A stretch of DNA of 22,594 bases from a virus. Where the stretch lies: the IMG/VR virus record IMGVR_UViG_3300046777_000040, positions 1-22,594 of that record; one strand, given 5' to 3'. The notes beneath the pieces were generated by a model. The model searched no databases. It saw only the letters and a list, made by a program, of their open reading frames with translations, and was not told where the DNA came from. Of this stretch, positions 8,165 through 16,023 are shown one piece after another; position 1 is the first letter of the stretch; each line of letters begins with the position of its first letter. A program made the translations under genes and the position numbers.

Positions 8165-8941
8165 ATGCAACCTCTGGAAATCACGGTTCAAGCGGCGGGT
8201 ACGGCAGAGGAACTTTGTTCCAATATCCGCTCGGCGCTTGGCCGTGGTTTACCAGAACTGACCCTCGCTCCCATCAAGCACGATGGCAACATGGTGTTGG
8301 TGGCGAGCGGGTGGTCTATGCCCGATTACATTGACGAGATTAAGGCGCACCGCCGAGCCGGTCGCCCGATTGTGGCTATCAAGGCCGCACACGACTTTCT
8401 GGTGGAGAACGGGGTTGAGCCTGACCTGTGGGTTAACCTTGACCCGCGTGACCGTACAAGCGGCATACAGCGGCTGAATAAGCACACGGTGTATATGCCC
8501 TCGTCACGCTGCCCACCGACTACGTTTGATTACCTCAAGGATCACAAGGTGCTGCTGTGGCACTCATGGGCAGAAGGCCCAGAGATGCAGGCTATCGGCC
8601 CCGGCAAACTCGCCATCGGCGGCGGCACCACATCAGGATTGCGAGCCATCAACATCGGCTACATTCTCGGATTCCGACACTTCACGCTGTACGGCTATGA
8701 CTCCTGCAACCGTGCTGACGGCGTAAAGCGGTTCACGGGCGACAAGGCAGGCCAAACCATAGACATCTGGGTAGGCGGCCCGACCGGCAAGAAATTCAAC
8801 TGCAACCTTGCTATGGCCCAGCAGGCCAACGAGTTCCAGAAGATTTACGATGTCATGGGCGATGTACAAATTGAAGCCCACGGCCCCGGTCTGATTGCAG
8901 AGATTCTGCGTGTCAGGCGCGAACGCGCGATGGCAGCCTGA
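8165..8941 (+). CDS. MptE-like (DUF115-type) protein
   Basis: A 258-residue soluble protein resembling the 6-hydroxymethylpterin diphosphokinase MptE-like / DUF115 family. Seen here: VASGWS at 46-51 where the family has a nucleotide-binding-type strand-loop; PDLWVNLDPRD around Asp93; the glycine loop GGGTTSG at 152-158; and LYGYDS ending at about 180. Archaeal MptE makes a pterin diphosphate, and relatives include bacterial flagellin-glycosylation (Maf) proteins, so the activity here could be on a pterin or on a sugar nucleotide. It starts two bases after the decoration gene without a clear SD, and its stop overlaps the next start (TGATG). It lies inside the virion block, so it may modify virion proteins or be carried in the particle; both ideas are inference. 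Confidence 0.8.
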   Translation: MQPLEITVQAAGTAEELCSNIRSALGRGLPELTLAPIKHDGNMVLVASGWSMPDYIDEIKAHRRAGRPIVAIKAAHDFLVENGVEPDLWVNLDPRDRTSGIQRLNKHTVYMPSSRCPPTTFDYLKDHKVLLWHSWAEGPEMQAIGPGKLAIGGGTTSGLRAINIGYILGFRHFTLYGYDSCNRADGVKRFTGDKAGQTIDIWVGGPTGKKFNCNLAMAQQANEFQKIYDVMGDVQIEAHGPGLIAEILRVRRERAMAA

Positions 8942-9768
8942 TGGCGATTCCTTCCCGAGTATTGGGGTCGGGCGTTAACCAACTCTCCACGGTATCTATC
9001 TGCGGGGACGGTAACGCTGCGGTGACGGCTGCTGGCACCTCAGCAGGCGATGCGACGACGCTGACGTATGTTTACAACAACATTACGACGGTAGGCTCGG
9101 GCGCAGGCGTTAAGCTGCCCAAGGCCGAAATGGGCGAGACGATTATTATTCGTAACGGCGGCGCAAACCCTTTAACGGTATACCCGTACAGCGCAACCGA
9201 CACGATCAACACGGCAGGATCAGGAACAATCAATGTGGATTGCTCGGCCATGTTTTATGCCGTTAGCAACACGCTGTGGGAAGAACTGCAAGGCTTTGGC
9301 CGTTCGGTGCCGATCCTGCATTACGGTGCGTTTAGCGACACTACGCTTCAAACGGTGGCATCTATCAACACCGCCTACGCCATGACGTTTAACACAACGG
9401 ACGCGGCTAATGGCGTCAGCATTGGCTCGCCCACCTCTCGGCTTGTGGTGGCTAACCAAGGCGTTTACAACGTGCAGTTTTCGGCACAGTTAGACGAAAC
9501 GTCGGGCGGCACGGCCAATGTCTACATTTGGCTACGCAAAAACGGCACTAACGTCGCCAACACCGCCAGCACCGTTGCCATCCAAGGCACCGCAGCGCGT
9601 ACCGTGGCTGCGTGGAACTTTGTCATTCAGCTTGAACCCACTAATTACGTTGAGTTGATGTGGGCAAGCGATTCAACAAACACTAGACTACTCGCTGCCA
9701 GCGCCACAAGCGTATGGCCTGCGATTCCCTCGGTCATTTGTACCATCACACAGGTCAACAACCTGTAA
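8941..9768 (+). CDS. C1q-like adhesin or fibre-type structural protein
   Basis: A 275-residue, beta-rich protein with its ATG overlapping the previous stop. Residues about 20-115 contain a strand-rich domain with GAGVKLPKAEMGETIIIRNGG, a pattern common in phage fibre and structural proteins. From about residue 127 to the end the chain looks like a C1q/TNF-type jelly roll: YNVQFSAQLDETSGG, then VYIWLRKNGTNVANTAS, then AAWNFVIQLEPTNYVELMW. That fold forms trimers and often binds surface ligands. Its place in the head module, far from the tail fibres at 19202 onward, suggests a head fibre or neck appendage rather than the main receptor fibre. No enzyme motif is visible. Confidence 0.8.
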   Translation: MAIPSRVLGSGVNQLSTVSICGDGNAAVTAAGTSAGDATTLTYVYNNITTVGSGAGVKLPKAEMGETIIIRNGGANPLTVYPYSATDTINTAGSGTINVDCSAMFYAVSNTLWEELQGFGRSVPILHYGAFSDTTLQTVASINTAYAMTFNTTDAANGVSIGSPTSRLVVANQGVYNVQFSAQLDETSGGTANVYIWLRKNGTNVANTASTVAIQGTAARTVAAWNFVIQLEPTNYVELMWASDSTNTRLLAASATSVWPAIPSVICTITQVNNL

Positions 9769-9775
9769 TCCCCAC

Positions 9776-9780
9776 AGGAG
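9776..9780 (+). promoter_or_regulatory. Shine-Dalgarno site that decides the start at 9789
   Basis: AGGAG eight bases before the ATG at 9789 favours that start over an in-frame codon at 9714 inside the preceding gene. It belongs to the 12-base block also found at 5601-5612. Confidence 0.7.
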
Positions 9781-9788
9781 CAAGGACA

Positions 9789-10337
9789 ATGCCACTAGAT
9801 AGCGATGTTTCTAACGCCGACGCACAGTTGCACGTTGAGTTTTACGTCAAGGACGATGGCCCCGGTAAAGGCAAAACCTACTGCCGCATCATGGCCCCCG
9901 GCGATAAAACCAACATCATTGACCAGCCTGCACGCGATGACCATAAAGCACGGTTCCCGCGTCAATGGCTGTACTTCCAGACGCAACAGAGCGATGGCGT
10001 AGCCGCAGAGATCGGCACCCCGCTGTCGGAGTGGCACAAAGACGCTCCCGAGGAAATTACACGCGACCAGATCGCAGAACTGGTGATTTTGAAGTTTGTG
10101 ACGGTAGAGCAGTTGGCTCTGGCGTCGGACGCGCAACTACAGCGCATTGGCATGGGTGGAGTTGGCTTGCGTGAGCGGGCAAAACTGTACCTGAACCGCA
10201 AGAACCGCGCCGAAAGCAGCGCAGAACTTGAGGACACCAAGCGCCAGTTAGCCGAGTTGCAAGCACAGATGGCGGCTCTGATGGAGGACAAACCTCGTCG
10301 TGGCCGCCCGCCGAAAGAGGTTTTAGCGGAGGCATAG
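9789..10337 (+). CDS. Phage protein with helix-hairpin-helix-like segment and AT-hook-like tail
   Basis: A 182-residue protein of a type often found next to head-completion genes. Residues 1-90 include GDKTNIIDQPARDDHKARFP, then RQWLYFQ and GTPLSEW, a pattern I recall from phage hypothetical proteins of this position. Residues about 105-138 (TVEQLALASDAQLQRIGMGG and the following helix) resemble a helix-hairpin-helix. Residues about 145-165 are a short coiled coil. Residues 168-176 read KPRRGRPPK, which matches the AT-hook core (RGRP) that inserts into the minor groove of AT-rich DNA. The combination suggests DNA or nucleoid contact, perhaps near the portal, but this is inference. It has its own SD, and the next gene's SD overlaps its 3' end. 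Confidence 0.8.
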   Translation: MPLDSDVSNADAQLHVEFYVKDDGPGKGKTYCRIMAPGDKTNIIDQPARDDHKARFPRQWLYFQTQQSDGVAAEIGTPLSEWHKDAPEEITRDQIAELVILKFVTVEQLALASDAQLQRIGMGGVGLRERAKLYLNRKNRAESSAELEDTKRQLAELQAQMAALMEDKPRRGRPPKEVLAEA

Positions 10338-10338
10338 T

Positions 10339-11250
10339 ATGGGCAGCACGATGATTCAACTCATTCAGCAATGCACGAATGAGTTAGGCATCCCGACGCC
10401 AAACACGGTGGCTGGTAACGCCAGCCAAGAAACCGTGCAGTTGTTGGCGTTGATGAACGCAGCAGGCTATGAGTTGCTTCGTCGTGCTGATTGGCGTGAA
10501 CTGACGCGCCAGCATACTTTTTACACCGAGGCGACAACCGCCACGGGTAACTGGGTCAATGGGGTGGCTGCGATCACCGGCCTTGCCTCTACAACAGGGC
10601 TGGATACGACGTATCAGGTGCAGGGCGTTGGCATTCCCAATGCGACCTACATCACATCCGTTGGCCCCACCTCGGTTGCGCTCAATTATCAGGTCACCGA
10701 GACGCAGGTCGGCGGGCAGGTCATCTTCCAAAAGGTGAAATATTCCATGCCTGCTGACTACTACAGCACGGTCAATCGCACGCATTGGGATAAGAGCAAG
10801 CGTTGGGAAATGCTTGGCCCCGAGTCACCGCAGCAATGGGAATGGCTGCTCTCGGGCTATATCAGCACCGGCCCCCGTATCCGCTGGCGTCTACTCGGCC
10901 AGTATTTCCAGATTTGGCCGGGTATGAACGCGGGCGAGTTGCTCGGCTTTGAGTACCGCAGCAAGGGCTGGGCGTATAGCCCGACCGGCTTGGTGCAAAA
11001 CAGTTTTACCGCTGACAACGACACCTGCATTTATCCAGATCGCGTGATGGTGTTGATGACCAAGCTCAAGTACTTTGAGGCCAAGGGCTTTGACACCACC
11101 GCCCTGTATCGGGATTTCCTGATGGAGCTAGAAACAGCGGTGGCGCAGGATACGGCCGCCGCAAACCTTTCGTTTGCACCACGACCGGGAACTGTTCTCA
11201 TTGGATACGACAATATCCCCGACTCGGGCTACGGCACGGGTAACAACTAA
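10339..11250 (+). CDS. Head-tail adaptor (P22 gp4 / tail tubular protein A-like)
   Basis: A 303-residue protein, probably forming the ring under the portal to which the tail attaches. The start (MIQLIQQCTNELGI, then MNAAGYELLRRADWREL) is the helical pattern of adaptor proteins. At about residues 70-130 a beta-rich insert containing VQGVGIPNATYITSVGPTSV resembles a small module seen in many phage proteins. The helical/beta core resumes at KYSMPADYY and ends with FLMELETAVAQDTAAA. The ATG at 10339 has SD GGAGG (10328-10332, six bases away), placed inside the end of the preceding gene. The stop TAA directly abuts the next ATG. Alternative start: the in-frame ATG at 10351. Confidence 0.85.
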   Translation: MGSTMIQLIQQCTNELGIPTPNTVAGNASQETVQLLALMNAAGYELLRRADWRELTRQHTFYTEATTATGNWVNGVAAITGLASTTGLDTTYQVQGVGIPNATYITSVGPTSVALNYQVTETQVGGQVIFQKVKYSMPADYYSTVNRTHWDKSKRWEMLGPESPQQWEWLLSGYISTGPRIRWRLLGQYFQIWPGMNAGELLGFEYRSKGWAYSPTGLVQNSFTADNDTCIYPDRVMVLMTKLKYFEAKGFDTTALYRDFLMELETAVAQDTAAANLSFAPRPGTVLIGYDNIPDSGYGTGNN

Positions 11251-12825
11251 ATGGCTTCGCCCACTCGCCGCCGTCTCATCCAGCGCACACAAGCCAATGT
11301 GGCGTCCCTCCCCGCCCCTGTGGGCGGCTGGAACGCACGCGATGCGCTTGCCAACATGGCCCCCACGGATGCCGTCACGTTAGACAACCTGTTCCCCGGC
11401 GTCAGCAGCGTGACGCTGCGCGGTGGCTACGACAAACACGCCACCGGCATGACCGGCCAGATAGAGACGCTGATGACTTACAGCGCAGGCACAACAGACA
11501 AACTGTTTGCCATCGTAGGCGGGAGCATTTTTGACGTTACATCGGCAGGCCCGGTTGGCGCGGCAGTCGTAACGGGGCTGTCTAACAGCCGCTGGGAATA
11601 CACCAACATTACGACCGCAGGCGGAAGTTACCTGTATGCCGCGAACGGCGCTGACAAACCACGCCTTTACAACGGCTCATCGTGGACGGCCATTGACGGC
11701 GCATCCACACCCGCCATTACAGGCGTCACCACCACCACGCTTACCTCGCCCACCCTGTTTAAAAACAGGATGTGGTTTATAGAAAAGGACACCTTAAAAG
11801 CATGGTATTTGCCGACCGCATCGGTGGGCGGTGCAGCTAACGCGCTAGACCTGTCGTCGGTCGCGCATTTGGGAGGCAGCCTTGTAGCAATGGCGTCGTG
11901 GACGATTGACGCGGGTTACGGCGTGGACGACAACCTTGTTTTCGTCACCGATCAGGGCGAGGTCATCGTTTATCGCGGCACCGACCCCTCTAGCGCCTCC
12001 ACATGGGCGCTGATTGGCGTGTGGATCATCGGTGCGCCAATTTCCAAGCGTTGCTTGCTGAAATACGGCGGTGATTTGCTGGTTTTGACGCTTGACGGCC
12101 TAATTCCAATGGCATCGGCGCTGCAATCGTCACGCCTTGATCCCAACGTGGCGCTGTCGGACAAGATTCAGGGCGCGTTTGCCGTTGCTGCCAAGACATA
12201 TAAGAACAACTTTGGTTGGGGGATGCTGTATCACCCGCTAAACAATGCTTTGATTGTCAACATTCCTGTTGCCACTAACGCACAAGTGCAGTTTGTGATG
12301 AACAACATCACCAAAGCGTGGTGTCGGTTCACCGGCTGGTACGCAAACTGTTGGTCATCGCTCAACGATGAGCCATATTTTGGCGCTGATGGATACGTTG
12401 CAAAGGCTTGGACGACCGGAACCGGATCGGCGGGCTACAACGACAACAATCAGGCCATCAATAGCAAGGCGCTACAGGCGTTCAACTACTTTGACACCCG
12501 TGGCGTCATCAAATACTTCACCCGTGGCCGCACAACCACCTACTCCAACGGTCAACCGACCATTGGCGTGGGTATTGCGGTGGATTTCCAGACTGATGAC
12601 TTCCTCGGTGCGCTGTCGTTTGTCGGCACCAACTATGGTCTGTGGGACGTTGGTCTATGGGATCAGGCCATCTGGGGCAGCAACACGATTGCGAGCAACA
12701 CGGTTGTAGGATTGAGCGGTGTGGGTTATTGCGGCGGCATTATTTTTAACAGCAGCAGCAAGAACGTATCGCTTGAGTGGGCATCAACTGACATCGTTTA
12801 TCAACTCGGATGGGCTGGAATATAG
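11251..12825 (+). CDS. Tail stabilisation protein (P22 gp10 / tail tubular protein B-like)
   Basis: A 524-residue beta-rich protein. Its opening (APVGGWNARDALANMAPTDA, then NLFPGVSSVTLRGGY) is characteristic of the large tail 'tubular B' or stabilisation proteins of short-tailed phages. Repeated strand pairs such as DKLFAIVGGSIFDVT and DNLVFVTDQGEVIVYRG fit a beta-propeller-like body. Such proteins extend the short tail below the adaptor and hold the spikes or fibres. It starts at the base after the preceding stop, and its last 16 bases overlap the acetyltransferase start. No enzymatic motif is apparent. The family assignment is firm as a tail structural protein, less so for the exact equivalent in P22 or T7. 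Confidence 0.86.
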   Translation: MASPTRRRLIQRTQANVASLPAPVGGWNARDALANMAPTDAVTLDNLFPGVSSVTLRGGYDKHATGMTGQIETLMTYSAGTTDKLFAIVGGSIFDVTSAGPVGAAVVTGLSNSRWEYTNITTAGGSYLYAANGADKPRLYNGSSWTAIDGASTPAITGVTTTTLTSPTLFKNRMWFIEKDTLKAWYLPTASVGGAANALDLSSVAHLGGSLVAMASWTIDAGYGVDDNLVFVTDQGEVIVYRGTDPSSASTWALIGVWIIGAPISKRCLLKYGGDLLVLTLDGLIPMASALQSSRLDPNVALSDKIQGAFAVAAKTYKNNFGWGMLYHPLNNALIVNIPVATNAQVQFVMNNITKAWCRFTGWYANCWSSLNDEPYFGADGYVAKAWTTGTGSAGYNDNNQAINSKALQAFNYFDTRGVIKYFTRGRTTTYSNGQPTIGVGIAVDFQTDDFLGALSFVGTNYGLWDVGLWDQAIWGSNTIASNTVVGLSGVGYCGGIIFNSSSKNVSLEWASTDIVYQLGWAGI

Positions 12826-13250
12826 TCAGCGGCCCCCATGTGGGCCATTGGGTCATGTCACGCACCGATGGTGCGTATAACCCCGACCGCTCGGTTGCCA
12901 TCGGGCTTGAGCGAGACGGCGAGCTTGTCGCCGGTACGGTTTACGAGATGTGGAACGGCAGATCGGTCGTTTGCCACATCACTTGGGATCAAATCACACC
13001 GGCTTACCTTGCCGCTGTGTACGACTATCCCTACAACGTCGCAAATGTTGATAAGATAATAGGGCCGATTTCCAGCAACCATACCCGGGCGCTGAAACTG
13101 GTCACGAAAATGGGGTTTTCGGAGGAAGCGCGTATTAAGGACGGCGCACCTGACGGAGACATTGTTTTTATGACGCAGACACCAGACAGGTGTCGTTTCT
13201 TGGAGCCGAGGTATGGGCAAAAAATCACCAGCACCGCCGCCAGCGCCTGA
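12810..13250 (+). CDS. GNAT-like N-acetyltransferase
   Basis: A 146-residue protein matching the C-terminal half of GNAT folds. Strands RSVAIGLERDGELVAGTVYE are followed by a helix/strand region (VVCHITWDQITPAYLAAVYDY). The acceptor-side helix NHTRALKLVTKMGF (from about Asn90) is the usual 'N..A..L..K.GF' end of RimJ/RimL-type enzymes. GDIVFM then supplies the last strand. A full Q/R-x-x-G-x-G/A acetyl-CoA loop is not evident, which is also the case in several phage relatives, so activity is uncertain. The gene overlaps the tail gene before it by 16 bp and the gene after it by 38 bp. Similar acetyltransferases are known beside tail genes of P22-like environmental phages; the target is unknown. 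Confidence 0.83.
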   Translation: MGWNIVSGPHVGHWVMSRTDGAYNPDRSVAIGLERDGELVAGTVYEMWNGRSVVCHITWDQITPAYLAAVYDYPYNVANVDKIIGPISSNHTRALKLVTKMGFSEEARIKDGAPDGDIVFMTQTPDRCRFLEPRYGQKITSTAASA

Positions 13251-15636
13251 CTACACCACCCTAGCCATCAAGCAGGGTGAGGCGAACTTGGCCGCTGCCA
13301 AGCAGTCGGCATATATGTCCAATCCCAACATCTACGGCCCCACCGGGTCGCAGACGGTGACTTGGCAGAAAACCCCGACTGTAGACACCGACGCTTACAA
13401 CAAGGCATTAGAGGCATACCAGCAACGGCTGTTCTCTAATCCCGAATTTGCTGGCGCAGAGCCGACGCAAGATCAGTTCACGACGTACATTGAACAGCCG
13501 ACCGTTCGGCAAACCATTAACCCAAACGCAGAAGCTGCGCTGCGTCAGCAAGAACTAGCGCAGTTGTATATGTCGCAAGCGGCATCGGGCGCTGCACAGG
13601 GGCTCGGCAACCTTGGAATCGCATCAGCCTTTGACGCCCGAAGCATCCCCGGTATTCAGTACACCGCTGGCAACGTCGGAGCAATGCAGCGTGCGCTAAC
13701 GCCGCCGAGCGAGTCTGTCGGTTACACCCCGCAATCGTATGCAGAATCTGGCATCGCCGGTGCGCCCACGGGTTCGTATGTGCCAATGGCCGGGTACAAC
13801 GTAGAAGGTTTGCCGGGGCCGATTGGTACTGGCCCCGCTGCAAACACCAACCTTATCCCTGTGCAGGGCGCAAGCACCGCACAGAATCAGTATTTCGGCA
13901 TGGCGCAGGGTGGCCCTGCCGCTCCGACGAACCTTGGTACGTTTGATGCCAGCCAATTTACCTCGCAAGCCGCCCCAAGTGGTCAGGCGTTTGGCACCGC
14001 AGGCGGCGGCCCATTTGCCGGTTTGTTTGGGTTTGCCGGTGGTGGCCCGCAGGGCTTAAATCTGCAAGGACTTGACCTGTCAGGGCTTGGCGGCGTCGCT
14101 GGTGGCCCACAGCAGGGTCAATTCGGCTACGCCCAGCGGTTCGTTCAAGGCCCGCAGTTACAGGGCCAAATTGACGTATCTAACATTGCTCAAGGCCCGA
14201 TCAACGCGGGCATGACGGCACAGACGGCATTGTTGTCGCGTTTGTCGCCGCAGTTGCAGGGCGAGCGTCAGCAGTTACAGACGCAACTGATTAACCAAGG
14301 TTTGCGACCGGGTGGCGAGGCGTATAACGCTGCCATGTCGGCACAGATGCAGAAGGAAAACGACCTTCTGTTGCAGGCGGCCGCGCAGGGTATCAGCCTT
14401 GATCAAGCCGCACGCCAACAGCAATTTGCCGAGCAACAATCCCGTGCGATGTTCGCCAACCAAGCCGCGCTGTCGGGCTTTGGTGCGGGTATGGAGCAGG
14501 CGGGGTTGTTCAACCTCGGAGCGCAACAGGACTTGCAGTCCTCACTTGCCACGCAAGCCGCGCAAAACCAAGCCCAGCAGCAAGCGTTCCAACAGCGGTT
14601 GCAAGCGGGTGAGTTTGGCCGTGAAGCGCAATTGGCGTCGTTCGGCACACAGCAGCAAGCGCAGGAAGCTCAAAACCAAGCCATCGCACAGAATTTTGCA
14701 CAGGCTCAAGCCGCACAGCAGATGCAGAATCAGGCTGTCGGCCAGAACTTTGAGCAGGCGCTGGCGGCACAGCAAGCGCAGAACGCCGCCCTCGGTCAGA
14801 ACTACCAGCAAGCCCTCGGCGCGGCTGGATTCAACCGTGAAGGCTTGTTACAGCAGTTTGGCATGGGTCAGTCAGCGCAAGAGCTTGCCAATCAGGCGTT
14901 GGCGCAGAACTACCAGACGACGTTTGATCAGGCGCGACTGCAAAACGAAGCGTTGCAGCAAATCTTCAATCAGTCGCAAGCCCAGCAGCAGTTGTACAAC
15001 CAAGGCATCGGGCAGAACTTCCAGCAAGCATTAGCAGCGCAGGAAGCAAACCTTGCACGGCAAGCCCAACAAACCGGTCAATCGCAGGAAGCCGCGCAGT
15101 TTTACAACCAAGCGCAGGCACAGGCATACCAGCAGGAGTTGGCGCGTCAGGCGGCACAGAACCAAGCCATCGCACAACGCTTTAGTCAGGTCATGGCGCA
15201 ACAGGATCAGCGCAACGCCGCTATCGGCCAAGGCTTTGACATCGGCGCACAGCAGGCAGCGTTCCAAAACGCAGCACAACAGCAGGCGTTCCAACAGAGC
15301 ATGGCGCAGCAGCAGTTCTACAACACCGCTGTGCAGCAGGCACTTGCTCAACAGGCGGCTATCCGCTCGTTGCCGGTCAACGAGATCAGCGCCTTGTTGT
15401 CAGGCGGTCAGGTCAGCATCCCGCAGTTCCAAGGCTATCAAGGCGTGTCGGTCGCACCTGCACCGATATTCCAAGCCGGTCAGGCGGCGGGCGATTTCGC
15501 ACAACGCAATTACCAGAACCAAATCGGTTCTTACAACGCTGGCATGGGATTGCTCGGCAGCCTTGCTGGAGCCGCTGGCACCGCGCTTGGCGGCCCGTTG
15601 GGCGGCGCAATCGGTAAAGGATTATTCGGAGGCTAA
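13213..15636 (+). CDS. Large Gln/Ala-rich internal virion (DNA ejection) protein
   Basis: An 807-residue protein with a start (MGKKSPAPPPAPDYTTLAIK) typical of a phage family placed after tail genes. Residues about 15-110 are conserved-looking (SNPNIYGPTGSQTVTWQ). Residues about 120-320 are Gly/Pro-rich and probably disordered. Residues about 340-720 are Gln/Ala-rich helices, including three 18-residue repeats at 487-540. The last 31 residues (777-807) form a glycine zipper (GMGLLGSLAGAAGTALGG and onward) able to insert in or span a membrane. This suggests a protein stored in the head or tail and injected ahead of the DNA. An SD (GGAG, 13202-13205) supports the ATG at 13213, within the acetyltransferase gene. 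There is no cysteine and no lysozyme or protease motif. Confidence 0.85.
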   Translation: MGKKSPAPPPAPDYTTLAIKQGEANLAAAKQSAYMSNPNIYGPTGSQTVTWQKTPTVDTDAYNKALEAYQQRLFSNPEFAGAEPTQDQFTTYIEQPTVRQTINPNAEAALRQQELAQLYMSQAASGAAQGLGNLGIASAFDARSIPGIQYTAGNVGAMQRALTPPSESVGYTPQSYAESGIAGAPTGSYVPMAGYNVEGLPGPIGTGPAANTNLIPVQGASTAQNQYFGMAQGGPAAPTNLGTFDASQFTSQAAPSGQAFGTAGGGPFAGLFGFAGGGPQGLNLQGLDLSGLGGVAGGPQQGQFGYAQRFVQGPQLQGQIDVSNIAQGPINAGMTAQTALLSRLSPQLQGERQQLQTQLINQGLRPGGEAYNAAMSAQMQKENDLLLQAAAQGISLDQAARQQQFAEQQSRAMFANQAALSGFGAGMEQAGLFNLGAQQDLQSSLATQAAQNQAQQQAFQQRLQAGEFGREAQLASFGTQQQAQEAQNQAIAQNFAQAQAAQQMQNQAVGQNFEQALAAQQAQNAALGQNYQQALGAAGFNREGLLQQFGMGQSAQELANQALAQNYQTTFDQARLQNEALQQIFNQSQAQQQLYNQGIGQNFQQALAAQEANLARQAQQTGQSQEAAQFYNQAQAQAYQQELARQAAQNQAIAQRFSQVMAQQDQRNAAIGQGFDIGAQQAAFQNAAQQQAFQQSMAQQQFYNTAVQQALAQQAAIRSLPVNEISALLSGGQVSIPQFQGYQGVSVAPAPIFQAGQAAGDFAQRNYQNQIGSYNAGMGLLGSLAGAAGTALGGPLGGAIGKGLFGG
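14671..14832 (+). repeat. Three tandem 54-bp repeats coding 18-residue units
   Basis: Three units start at 14671, 14725 and 14779. Their proteins begin QNQAIAQNFAQAQAAQQM, QNQAVGQNFEQALAAQQA and QNAALGQNYQQALGAAGF. Looser copies of the QN-x-A-x-x-Q-N/R-F/Y core continue up to about 15200. The periodicity fits five helical turns per unit, so a long helical rod is likely. Confidence 0.85.
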
Positions 15637-15639
15637 TGC

Positions 15640-16023
15640 ATGAACGGATTTACCCCTGACCGAAAGCCGCAGCAGATGGCGCGTATGCTGGCAATGCAGG
15701 AGCGGAATCTGTCGCTCAACAGCCCCGGCAACAATATGCGGAACGTTCCGCAGCCTAACCTGATGTACTCGGGCGCTACGCCTAACACCAACCCCGGTGT
15801 GCCGCCGCAGGCCATGAATTTTAACGGCCCACCGCAGGCCATGCAGGGCGGTCGTCCGATGGGTTACGGCCCACCGATGAGCGGCATGGGCAGCCCGCAG
15901 ATGGGGCCGCCTCGCTCACCGCAAGTGGGCGGCATGATGCAGCGCCCGCGTATGCCCGCTCCCGCAGGTATGACTACGCCGCAGGGAGGCTCATACAGAG
16001 GAGACTTTGAAAATGCCGGTTAA
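15640..16023 (+). CDS. Small Pro/Met/Gly-rich low-complexity protein
   Basis: A 127-residue protein with SD GGAGG (15628-15632) seven bases before its ATG. After a short helical start (KPQQMARMLAMQERNLSLN), the rest is dominated by Pro, Gly, Met, Gln and Asn, for example GGRPMGYGPPMSGMGSPQMG, and is almost certainly disordered. It has no cysteine, membrane segment or known motif. It lies between two probable internal virion proteins and its end overlaps the next gene by 11 bp, so it is probably co-expressed with them. A role as a packaged or linker component is inference; I do not recognise the family. Confidence 0.78.
   Translation: MNGFTPDRKPQQMARMLAMQERNLSLNSPGNNMRNVPQPNLMYSGATPNTNPGVPPQAMNFNGPPQAMQGGRPMGYGPPMSGMGSPQMGPPRSPQVGGMMQRPRMPAPAGMTTPQGGSYRGDFENAG
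15999..16003 (+). promoter_or_regulatory. Shine-Dalgarno site deciding the start at 16013
   Basis: AGGAG lies nine bases before the ATG at 16013. An in-frame TTG at 16007 is only three bases away from it, too close for normal initiation, so 16013 is the preferred start. Confidence 0.7.

Noticed and set aside
11754-11769. Short inverted repeat (CCTGTTT and AAACAGG) within the tail stabilisation gene
   Set aside because: The loop is only two bases, it is inside coding sequence and no T-run follows. Chance is the simplest explanation.
14312-15643. Arg/Ser-rich open frames in another + frame of the 807-residue gene
   Set aside because: They come from shifted reading of Gln/Ala codons (CAG, GCA, CAA) and lack start signals and conserved features.
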